This document shows, in pieces, positions 11,799-21,020 of a DNA stretch of 64,000 nucleotides (within the stretch, counting starts at the first letter, position 1; each line of letters begins with the position of its first letter). A program made the position numbers and the translations under genes. The notes below the pieces were generated by a model. It worked only from the letters and a program-made list of their open reading frames with translations. It was not told where the DNA came from and made no database searches. This DNA is from Abelmoschus esculentus (Eukaryota; Streptophyta; Magnoliopsida; Malvales; Malvaceae), in assembly GCA_035048815.1 (NCBI GenBank), contig JAUCBN010000028.1, positions 9,293,001-9,357,000 of the forward strand, given 5' to 3'.

Positions 11799-11805
11799 TA
11801 TATAA
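11799..11805 (+). promoter_or_regulatory. Candidate internal TATA box for ORF2 (A1)
   Basis: TATATAA, 187 bp upstream of the ORF2 ATG, in the spacer 11491-11985. The context CCTATATAAGCA corresponds to CCTATATAAACA in C1 and B1. The spacer also holds CTGCCGCGGTAG at 11644-11655 and a block (CTGCCAAGAAATCCGTCGCG, 11712-11731) conserved between copies. Confidence 0.6.
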
Positions 11806-11985
11806 GCAGACTCATTGTTGTGCATTATTTACTCTTGCATTCCTGCTAATTTTGCTATCTTGAACAATCTTACTCTCACTATCCTTACGTTCTATTGAAA
11901 TTTTCAGAACTCTTTGCATTCTTACCCGCATTCTTAGACTTTATAGTTTATTTTCAAGAACATCTCATCAACGTTCGAATCATCC

Positions 11986-13509
11986 ATGGCAGCATACAAA
12001 CACTTCGCTAATATCATCACAACAGAACATTTCCAAAGGTCTTTTGTTGCACGTCAGTTATGGGAGGAACAAGGATTCCAGCACACCATTAAAGAAAACT
12101 ACGGCATCGACCAATTCTTGTTCGACAAGATCGAAGACCAAGATTGGGAAAAATTTTGCCTCCAATCTCCCATAGCTAATGCTAAAATTGTGAGAGAATT
12201 CTATGCACATTGCCCGAACAAGGAAACACTATTCGTCTACTGTCGGGGAAAGCCAGTAAAACTTGATGCTAAGACAATCAGCGATTACTACGGCCTTATC
12301 CCCATACGCGATGAACATGGCGAATTTGCAACCAATATCAAGGATTACGAGGCTATCAAGGACGAACTTTACTACGACAACACTTCATGGGAAACCGATG
12401 CCCATAAGGATTGTGTAACAAGGCTCAACCTTAAACCCGAAGCCAAGCTTTGGTGTACATTTGTCAAGCGACGCCTAATGCCCACCTCCCACAACAGCAC
12501 AGTTGATAGAAGAAGATTGTTGCTCATTCATTCAATCATCAACAAAAGGACCATCAATGTTGGAGAGATCATTCTTCAAGAAATTTATGATTGCGGTAAG
12601 AAAGAACGAGATCCATTATACTTCCCTAGTTTAATCTTTACCCTATGCATTGCTGCAGGTGTCCATATAGAAGAAACAGATGAATACACAACACACAAGC
12701 AAGGTTGGACAAAAGAATTCTACCACAGAGTGATGCAGATCACCCAAGCAGACCCAGTGCAGGAAACACCTCAATAATTTACTGCCAACTTTACTATCGG
12801 AGGGCATTATACGACAGAAGCACCTGACAATGCCCAAGCTACTACCGTAGCAGATCCATATCAGGAGATTTTGTAGAGGATGTCATACATGGACCTACGC
12901 CAGCAACGATACATGGAATATCAGAGAGATTTCAACAACACTCTTGCCAACATGCTAATCCAGAATTTTCCCACCCATGGGATGTAGTTTCCAGATTTCC
13001 CTCCCAACATTTTCGTTATTGCCGCACCTTACACAGAGACAACACCTGCTCCAGGGCCTAGACCATTCTTTACCACCAGGCCACAACAACAGTTTCACAC
13101 TGCCGGTCCATCTAGACCTGCGGGCACGGCCGCCACATCATCCAACAACAGGCGACCATAAAAAAGGAGAGTTGTCTTCAATTCTCCACCACCGAGTCCC
13201 ATTCCCATTGGCAGTTTCTCTGGAGATAGTCTTTCTCGACAGATTGATGAGTATGTCCATGACAGCTCATCGCATACCCAAGAGAGAATACCAACTGCCG
13301 AGGCAGAGGGAGGAACAGAGGTGATACATACAGACGAAGAAGAAGAAGAAGATGAAGTTACGGCCTCACTATAGAAACAAACACCCACCAGAGTACAGCC
13401 GCCCCGGCAAGCAAAAACACAGCAATCACCAGGACAAGGATCACAACAGAAAGCATCGGCAGGAAAACCTAGGAGGGCAGCTACTTCCAACAGCTCTTCT
13501 GAATCTTAA
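11986..13509 (+). pseudogene. ORF2 of A1, putative plant transposon/envelope-like protein
   Basis: A 508-codon frame from ATG 11986 to TAA 13507-13509. The first 263 codons are open and are the best preserved ORF2 N-terminus in the window. Motifs: FVARQLWEEQGF (~residues 22-33), DQFLFDKIEDQDWEKFCLQ, IVREFYAHCPNK, YCRGKPVKLD, YYGLIPIRDEH, LKPEAKLWCTFVKRRLMPT (~150-168), INKRTINVGEIILQEIYDCG (~185-204), and a weakly hydrophobic DPLYFPSLIFTLCIAAGV. The second half has DLRQQRYMEYQRDFN, a Pro-rich and Arg-rich stretch, an acidic E/D run and a Ser-rich C-terminus. Breaks are five in-frame stops: TAA 12775-12777, TAG 12874-12876, TAG 12985-12987, TAA 13159-13161, TAG 13372-13374; there is no frameshift. 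No signal peptide is seen. The fold and role are unknown; I place it in the Transposase_32/envelope-like family by motif memory only. Confidence 0.8.
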
Positions 13510-13572
13510 TTTGAATCTATTTAATCCCTTATGCTTTACTATCCTTGTTTTCTGTTGATTACCTTATATTTT

Positions 13573-13609
13573 GAGCATTGAGGACAATGCTCGGTTTGAG
13601 TTTAGGGGA
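13573..13609 (+). other. Proximal hairpin plus polypurine-like module (A1)
   Basis: Perfect 8-bp stem GAGCATTG (13573-13580) / CAATGCTC (13585-13592) with loop AGGA, followed at once by GGTTTGAGTTTAGGGG. It looks like a copy of the module next to the 3' LTR (14385-14421) but lies 64 bp after ORF2. In B-type copies the outer stem pair changes from G-C to A-T on both arms. Confidence 0.65.
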
Positions 13610-13974
13610 GATTGTAGGTGCAAAAGTATTTTCGAGGCTACCCACTGCCGCAATATTACCATGAAAAAAAAGGGAATAATTTTTTTTTTCTTTCTGAAAA
13701 TTTTTACAATATTCTCTTTTCTTGACTTTCTGTTTGTAATCTTGCACTGCCCTACATCATCTTTGCTTTAGTTTACTCCTTTAAGGCTATAGAAATCTTT
13801 CTCCTTACTATGGCTAAGTTCTATTTTGAAGGGATAACCATAGGATACTCATAGAATAAAACTTAGAAGCTTGCTTTAGGGTTAGAAAGAAAATAAATAT
13901 TTTTTGGACTTGTTTGATTTAAGAGTTCTTTCAATAAACTTAGGTGATAAAGACTTAAAACCTTTTGGAAAAAT

Positions 13975-14201
13975 AACTAGAGGTGCCTATGACTGGCTCT
14001 AGTTTTGCTCTCCTTCATGCTAGAGGTGCCCGAAACTGGCTCTAGTATGCTAAATAGGTGGTTAATAAGAAACAAATAAGAAAAAGAAGAAAATAGAAAA
14101 TGCATATCTTGAGGTGCTCGAAATTGGCTCAAGACTTGTTGTTTTAAGGAGACAACTTTAGTCCAAGATTCTATTTATCTTGAACTTAGAGTTTATCTAA
14201 G
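13975..14201 (+). other. Series of four 3' UTR hairpins (A1)
   Basis: Hairpin 1, 13975-14004, arms AACTAGAG / CTCTAGTT. Hairpin 2, 14020-14045, arms CTAGAG / CTCTAG. Hairpin 3, 14108-14133, arms CTTGAG / CTCAAG. Each of these has a GTG bulge, a short CC/GG (or similar) inner pairing and a 7-nt loop. Hairpin 4, 14185-14201, CTTAGA / TCTAAG with loop GTTTA. The order and spacing are kept in all Athila-like copies here, including pol-bearing P1. The remaining UTR (13610-13974, 14202-14384) shows conserved blocks without clear pairing. Confidence 0.65.
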
Positions 14202-14384
14202 AAAGCCTTGAATCAGCCTTGTCCATAAAACGCACACACTCACCTAGCCTTATAGCTTGCTTCTTAGTAAAAGTCCTTGGGTAAACTAATGGCTAAAACG
14301 AAGAGATAAACATGACCATGATGGGGAGAATAGATGGAAGAGTAAGACCAAAGGGATGTAAGGTTCAGCAAATTGATGTTTTGC

Positions 14385-14423
14385 ATTGCTTGAGGACAAG
14401 CAATAGTTCGAGTTTAGGGTATT
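14385..14423 (+). other. Distal hairpin and polypurine tract (A1)
   Basis: Perfect 8-bp stem ATTGCTTG (14385-14392) / CAAGCAAT (14397-14404), loop AGGA, then CGAGTTTAGGGTATT and the 3' LTR start at 14424. The purine-rich part is the expected plus-strand primer. The G-run is shorter than in C1 (GGGGGG). Confidence 0.75.
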
Positions 14424-15502
14424 TGATGAGTGCCTAAAAGGCAGTTATTTACTATCCTTCTCATGGTACTTTATGCATCTATTATACACCAACTTGAACC
14501 AAATTATGAACTCTTTGCTCAAATATTGGATATTCCGTTATCATCTCTTATAAAGTTAATATTTATAGAGAATGCAGATATTATTACATATTTTGTACAT
14601 GCAGGAATATCCAGGGCTGAAGTGGCAATAAAGCAATGTTGAGGCTGAGGTAGAAGACAAGGCCGCGGCAGAATTCAATGTGGCAACACCAATAATGGAG
14701 GCGCAATGAAAGATAAAAATATAGAGAATATTTTGGAAGATGCAGCGCACTGATTGCACCATGCTAGCGCGCTAAAAGCCCAAGTCAAAGATCAAGCGGG
14801 AAAACCCTTCTAGAAGGCGGCAAACTTGAAAATATCAGATTCCTTGAAGAAGACTTGTTCCTTACTCCAAGTAGAAGTCTATTTAGGAAAGGTTTGCCCT
14901 AGGTTAAGACTATTTATACCCTAGCCAACCACATTGTTAAGGGGAGCCGTTTTTCAGAGAAAACCTTTCTCCCTAAGAATTATACTTAAACGATAATATG
15001 TTCTAAATTTCTTAGGGATAGGTGAAGATTGTCGATATTAGGAGAGGAGATTGATTCTTGTATCTTTGTTCTTATGCAATAATAATATCAAAGTTTTCTT
15101 ATCCTATTGTCATTCTTTGTTCTTGCATTCAAGCTCGAGAGTGAAGTTTGTAAGTAATATATTTATCTAGCATCGAGAGGTATAGATTCACGAAAGGGAT
15201 AAGTACGGTGTTGTAGACACTAACTCGGCCTAGAGATAGGTTAAGAGTTTCAACAGCTAAAAGGAGTGTTGGATTGGTTGGTGGTTATCGTGGATTTACG
15301 CTGAGAGGTATCGTCAAGGACTAGTCATCAACAACACTTTGACTAAGAGATGAGCGGAGTCACTTATGGACACTTTGCTGAACTTTGATACCTCTACCCA
15401 AGAGCAAGAGATTGCTGTGGCAGAGAACACTAATACTGCCGAGACTGTATCTGCAGTACTGTCGAAGCAATTTTGTGTGATTGCATTGGACAAGAAGAAG
15501 AT
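14424..15502 (+). repeat. 3' LTR of A1, truncated
   Basis: Direct repeat of 7437-8783. It starts TGATGAGTGCC and stays alignable to AAGAAGAAGAT at about 15502, then stops about 270 bp before the expected end. Confidence 0.85.
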
Positions 15503-15553
15503 TGGCTGGGATAAGAAGAAGACTGTATCTGCAGTACTGTCCAACACTAATAA
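15503..15553. other. Filler DNA at a deletion junction
   Basis: A 51-bp patch between the broken 3' LTR of A1 and ORF2 of B1. It repeats pieces of the adjacent LTR: the block GACTGTATCTGCAGTACTGT of 15442-15461 recurs at 15521-15540, followed by an AACACTAATA-like piece. Such copied filler is typical of end-joining repair in plants. Confidence 0.6.
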
Positions 15554-15643
15554 TCCTTGTTCTTCCCACTGTTGGGGAGTGACAAAAGATTTATTGAATC
15601 TTTCTGCAATAGTGGCTGGGGCAAATCTGGTATATGCTGCCAT
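15554..15643 (-). pseudogene. ORF2 of B1, N-terminal 30 codons
   Basis: ATG at 15641-15643 (complement), reading MAAYTRFAPATIAERFNKSF then WEEQG, where homology ends at the filler. It belongs with 6276-7436. Codons for about 70 residues between the two parts are missing. Confidence 0.75.
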
Positions 15644-15798
15644 TGATGATTGTTAGATAATGTTGATGAAAGGTTCTTTGAAAATGGTTTGAAAGTTGCA
15701 ATAATGCAAGTAAGAATGTAGAGAGTATTGTGAGGAAGATTAGAATTCTAAAGAAATTTCAAGAATGCAAGAGTGAATAGTTCAAGAGCTGGATGCTG

Positions 15799-15806
15799 TT
15801 TATATA
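15799..15806 (-). promoter_or_regulatory. Candidate internal TATA box for ORF2 (B1)
   Basis: TATATAAA on the minus strand, 163 bp upstream of the ORF2 ATG, preceded by GAGGCC as in C1. It lies in the spacer 15644-16110, which otherwise holds A/T-rich sequence and CTGTCGCGGCG-type palindromes near 15878. B2 has the same box at about 30654-30661. Confidence 0.6.
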
Positions 15807-16110
15807 GGCCTCGATAGTGTGACCGTTTTAACCATTAGCCGTTTTTTAGTCGTTTTGAATTTACTGCCCGTTAGAATTTACTGTCGCGGCGTAAAACTCG
15901 GCAGATAGCCATTATACTATATTCTGCCCGTTGGGATTTATACATCTTCTGTCATTATTTACTGCCCTCGGTAGAACTTTTGCTCTGAACTATTTCTCTT
16001 TTATTCTTGAATCCTAAAAAAACTGAAATAAAAAATATATCAAATAAAAAGAATAAGCATATAGAATAAAACTAATCCTAATATAAAAAAATAAAATACA
16101 AAGGAAGAGA

Positions 16111-17455
16111 CTAAGTTACTGGTGGAATGCATATAAATGCATCTCCCAAATTGCTTCTCTCTTCTTTCTTTCTTGCCTCTCCATTGGTCTTAATTTTCTT
16201 GCCAAATAATCTACCGAGTGTGCTGCCTAAGCAGGATATCTTGGTATCTGCTTCTTTTGTTTCGAGGGCTTTGCACTCTTCTGGACTATCAATTTTTTTC
16301 AAATTATGGATGCATTGAGTTTAAATTGTTGATCATTGACTCTCATTGTCAACTCTTTGTTTTCCACATCTATCAAGGTTCGTTATGTAGCAAGGAAAGG
16401 TCTTCTTAGGATGATCGGTGCATTCTCATCTGCTTTGCAATCAAGGATAAGAAAGTCGGCAAGGAAAATAAACTTGTCAACCCTTACTAATATGTCCTCA
16501 AATTTTCCTTCTGGATGCACATAGGATTTATCCGCAAGTTGGAGAAGCACTATCGTAGGTTTCACTTTTCCTATACCAAGTTTCTGAAAAAATGATTTAG
16601 GCATGAGATTTATGCTTGCCTCTACGTCACAGAGTGCCTTTTCTTCATAGTTGTTACCAATCGCACAAGGTATGGTGAAATATCCAAGATCCATCAGTTT
16701 GGGTGGTATGCGATTATGCAACATTGCCATGCATCCTTTAGTTGCTGCCACTGTCTCAAACTCACCTAGCTTCTTTCTTTTGGATACAATGTCTTTCAAG
16801 AATTTAGCATAGTTGGTCATCTGTTTAGTAACTCTCTATAGCGTTCCCAAGCCTCGTACATAGGTTCGTCATCAGCCTGTCTAAATGAAGTGATCTCATT
16901 ACGGATTCTATCATATAGATTTGTAGGGCTAAATCTCGTAATGAATTCTCAGCAAAGTTCACTCCAAGATCCAATTGATCCTGCCGGAATACTATTTAAC
17001 CAGGTTTTGGCCCTATCCCTCAGTGAATTGGGGAAAAGTTTCAGCCTCAAAATATCTTCATGTACTCCTTGGATTTTGAAAGAGTTGCATACTTCCTTGA
17101 AGGATTTGAGATGTTGTCTGGCGTCTTCTGTTGCAGACCCACTTTATTGTCCAATAGTATTGAGCATATTGAATATTACTATTTGAAGCTCAAAGTGGGT
17201 TGCCTTAATCTCTGGTGTAATAACCCCAGGGTTTAATCTATTTAAATCTTCCACCAGAAAGTCTCTGACAGTTAGCTGCCGCGACAGTGGTTGCGATAGT
17301 GGTTGCTGTTGATGGCCTCCAATGCCTTCAGGTAGGTTTTGGTTTCCTGGATTCACATCCAAAGCTCCTTGGATATGTCTTCTCAGCCTCTGATAAGTCC
17401 TTTCGATTTTAGGATCGATATCTCGTAATAGAGTGCTAGGGGTAGCCTTGGTCAT
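16111..17455 (-). pseudogene. gag-protease of B1 with internal gag deletion
   Basis: Minus strand from MTKATPSTLLRDIDP (17455) to the LGDAFICIPPVT C-terminus and stop at 16111-16113. The gag half is present up to EAWERYRELL (near 16840), then it joins directly to TNYAKFLKDIVSKRKKLGEF at the start of the protease half. In the intact arrangement (C1) the two sites are about 1.07 kb apart and both read GAACAGATG, so this looks like deletion between short direct repeats. The protease motif is degraded (ALCDVEASINLMP, so DVEA replaces DLGA). Stops lie near 17145 and in the capsid region. B2 has the same junction. Confidence 0.8.
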
Positions 17456-17554
17456 TCACCAAAGACCAAATAAAAATTAAAATAAAAATAACTTAAAATA
17501 AAAGTAACTAAAATTTAAAGTAAGAATATAAAGAAAACAAAATTCAGTTTTCAA

Positions 17555-17572
17555 TCCCCGACAACAGCACCA
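17555..17572 (-). other. Primer binding site of B1 (tRNA-Asp type)
   Basis: Minus strand TGGTGCTGTTGTCGGGGA, six bases inside the LTR edge at 17579. It fits the tRNA-Asp complement with a few transitions. Confidence 0.75.
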
Positions 17573-18803
17573 AAAACTTGATGCGCGTATAAAAGATGCG
17601 CATTTAAGTGCAAGTGTATACGTCAAGTAATAAAGTGATAAGTATTTATCCAATATCGTCTCCACAGGGATTGATATACTTAATATGGTTTCTTCAGTCC
17701 TCTTGCTTCTATAAATGAAAAGTAAAAACACAATTTAATTGATCTTGAAGTAACTAATAAACTAAGCTAACTAAAGTAATACTAATTATGAGAGAGATAG
17801 GGTAGGATCCAGTTGTATTGTATTGTATTGTAGATTTGATTGATCTGCTCCTTGTTCCAATACAATTTTACTGCACTGCCTCTGCAGTACTACATATACT
17901 ATCTCGGCAGCGACAATGTTCTCTGCCGCGACAATCCCTTGCTCTTGGGCAGATTTACCAAAGTTCGGCAAAATGTCCTTGTATGGCTCCGCTTATCCCT
18001 AATTCGAAACGCTGTTGAAGGTCAGTCCTTGATGATACCTTCCGGCGTTAATCAATTATAACCAACAACCAATCCCATACTTCTTCTAGCCACTGAAATT
18101 CTTAACCTATCCATAGGCCGAGTTAGTATCCCCAATTAAGTGAATACCGCACTTACTCCTTTCGGAAGCCTAGCTCTCCCGAGTCTAGACAAATGGATTA
18201 CTTACAAACATCCCTCTCGGGCTTGGATACAAGAACAAAAAATGACAAAGAGTAGGCAAACTTCGATATTTTATTGCATTGAAATAAGAATCAAAATACA
18301 ATCTTCTCTTACAAATACTTAACAACCTTCAACAACACCCTAAGAAAATTAGAACGTGATGGGAAAAATTGTTCCTAAGGCTCTCTCAAAATATGTCTAG
18401 CTTATTCTCTCTAATTTTTCGCCTCCTCTTAACCCTAGGACAATTATGCCTTTATATAGGCTTGACCTAGGGCAAACCTTTCCTAATTAGAGTACAACTT
18501 GGAGTAAGGGAACAAGATATGCACTTTAGGTTTAATATTTCCAAGTTTGATCTTCTAGAAGGTTTAATCCCGCGTGACCTTGTCCATGGGCTTTTCTTGT
18601 GTTGTTTAGCTCCGAATCTTGGGCTTCTTGTTTAGCAATTCTCTCCTCAATTTTATCTTTCAACCGCTAGCCATATCGTTTTTTTTTCTCTGCTGCCTCA
18701 GCATCAGGTCCTGCCTCATCCTCATTCTGCTACCTCAGCAGTACTTGTTCCTGCATAGATAAGAAAATGCAGTAAAGTATATCTTTTCTACAAGTATGAT
18801 CTT

Positions 18804-20123
18804 TGATACGTGTAATAATAGCGCAACTGTGTAGTGTACACGTCGTAAGTAATAAAGTGATAAGTATATCGTGTATCATCTCCACAGGGATTGGTATACT
18901 TAATATGTCTCCCCTTGTTCCCTTGCTCCTAAATGATAAAGCAAAAACACAGATAAGTGGATTTGTTTAACTAACTAAATAACAAAACATAAAATAAAGG
19001 ATTGAGAACGATATAGAGAAAGTGGATAGGATCCAGCTGCGTCGATTAGTGGATTCGATTGATCTTCTTCTTGTCTAATGCAATTATGCAACACTGCTTC
19101 GACAGTACTGCAGATACAACCTCGACAGTATTAGTGTTCTCTGCCGCGCCAATCTCTTGCTCTTGGGCAGATGCATCAAAATTCAACAAAGTGTCCGTAG
19201 TTGACTCCGCTTATCTCTAAGTCAGAGCTTTGTTGATGACTGGTCCTTGACGATACCTCTCGACGTAAATCAACGATAATCACCAATCAATCCAACACTT
19301 CTTTTAACTGCTGAAACTCTTAACCTATCTCTAGGATGAGTTATTGTCTACAACACCGTACTTATCCCTTTCGTGAATCTACACCTCTCAATGCTAGATA
19401 AATATATTACTTACAAACTTCTGTCTCGAGCTTGAATGCAAGAACAAGGAATGGCAATAGGATAAGCAAACTTTGATATTATTATTGCATTAGAACAAGA
19501 AACAATAAACAATCTCCTCTCACTAATATCTACAACCTTCACCTATCCCTAAGAGATAATATCGATAGTACAAATCTTAGGGGAAAGGTTTCTCGAAAAT
19601 CGACTCTCTCTTACAATGTGATCGGCTAGGCTATATATAGTCTTAACCTAGGGCTAACCTTTCCTAAATAGACTATAACTTGGAGTAGGGAGCAAGTCTT
19701 CTACATGATATCTGATGTTTCCAAGTTTGCAACCTTTTAGAAAGTTTTTCCCGTTCGGTCTTTGACTTGGGCTTTTAGTGCGCTAGCCTAGTCCAATTGG
19801 TGCGTTGCATCTTCCAGAATGTTCTCTATATTTTTGTCTTTCATTCGCCTACAATATTGATGTTGCCACTTTGGATGCTGTCGCGGCCTTGTCCCTGCCT
19901 CGGCCTCAACGATGCTTCTCTGCTGCCTCAGCCCTGGATATCCCTGCATGTATAGAATATGTAATAATATCAACCTTCTCTATAAATGTAACCTTTGTAA
20001 GTAGTAATAACAGAATATCCCATATTATACAATGAGTCCATATTTTAGTTCAAGTTGGTGTATAATAGATATATAAAGTACCATGAGAAGGGTAGTAAAT
20101 AACTGCCTTTTAGGCACTGATCA
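18804..20123 (-). repeat. 3' LTR of A2 (1320 bp)
   Basis: Plus-strand edges TGATACGTG and GCACTGATCA. It is the reverse complement of the A1 LTR type with point changes (TGATCAGTGCC instead of TGATGAGTGCC at its 5' end). Confidence 0.8.
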
Positions 20124-20162
20124 AATACCCCCAAACTCGAACTATTACTTGTCCTCAAGCAA
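20124..20162 (-). other. Distal hairpin and polypurine tract of A2
   Basis: Minus strand reads hairpin ATTGCTTG / loop AGGA / CAAGTAAT, then GTTCGAGTTTGGGGGTATT up to the LTR edge. The C-to-T change in one arm makes a G-U pair in RNA. The UTR from 20163 to 21020 carries the CTAGAG/CTCTAG hairpin series (about 20410-20575). Confidence 0.7.
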
Positions 20163-21020
20163 TACAAGACATCAAATTGCCGAATCTTGCTCCCCTTTGG
20201 TCTTACTTTTCCATCTATTCTCCCCATCATGGTCATGTCTATCTCTCCGTTTTAGCCACTAGTTTACCCAAGGACTTTTACTAAGAAATAAGCTATAAGG
20301 CTAGGTGAGTGTGCGCGTTTTATGGACAGGTTGATTCAAGGCTTTCTTAGATAAACTTTAAGTTCAAGACAAATAGAATTTGGACTAAAGCTGTCTCCTT
20401 AAAACAACAAGTCTTGAGTCAATTTCGGGCACCTCAAGATATGTGTTTTCTATTTTCTTATTTTTCTTATTTTTTTCTTTTTAACCACCTATTTATCATA
20501 CTAGAGCCAGTTTCGGGCACCTCTAGCATGAAGGAGAGCAAAACTAGAGCCAGTGATAGGCACCTCTAGTTATTTTTCTAAAAGGTTCTAAGTCTTTATC
20601 ACCTAAGTTTATTAAAAGAACTCCTAAATCAAGCAAGTCCAAAAAGTATTTATTTTCTTTCTAACCCTAAAGCAAGCTTCTAAGTTTTATTCCATGAGTA
20701 TCCTATGGTTATCTCTTCAAAACAGAACTTGGCCATGGTAAGGAGAAAGATTTTTATAGTCTTAAAGGAGTAAACTAAAGCAAAGCTGATGTAGAGCAGT
20801 GCAAGATTAAAAACAGTAATTCAAGAAAAGAGAATATTACCAAAAAAATTTCAAAATAATACTCCTTTTTTCATGGTAATGCCTCGACAGTGGGTAGCAT
20901 CAACAGTGCTTCTACACCTACAATACCCCCAAAATCAAACCGAGCATTGTCCCCATTGCTAAACATATAAGGTAAACAACAATTTCAATAAGAAAATAGA
21001 CAGAAGCATAAAAAAATTAT

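Larger units (their letters stand above)
7437..15502 (+). mobile_element. Element A1: pol-less Athila-like retrotransposon with both LTRs (3' LTR truncated)
   Basis: Order: 5' LTR 7437-8783, primer site 8790-8807, gag-pro 8926-11490, spacer with TATA box, ORF2 11986-13509, 3' UTR 13510-14423, 3' LTR 14424-15502 (missing its last ~270 bp). It is inserted in ORF2 of B1. The target duplication cannot be checked because the right end is deleted and followed by filler DNA. Only gag-pro and ORF2 are present; pol is absent as a whole, not degraded. Confidence 0.85.
5356..17578 (-). mobile_element. Element B1: pol-less Athila-like retrotransposon, split by A1
   Basis: Minus-strand order: 5' LTR-B (17579 upward, itself interrupted), tRNA-Asp primer site 17555-17572, gag-pro with internal deletion 17455-16111, spacer with TATA box, ORF2 start 15643-15554, then the nested element A1 (7437-15502), ORF2 remainder 7436-6276, 3' UTR 6275-5363, polypurine tract, 3' LTR-B fragment. 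There is no room for and no trace of reverse transcriptase, RNase H or integrase. About 70 codons of ORF2 were lost at the right edge of A1. Confidence 0.8.
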
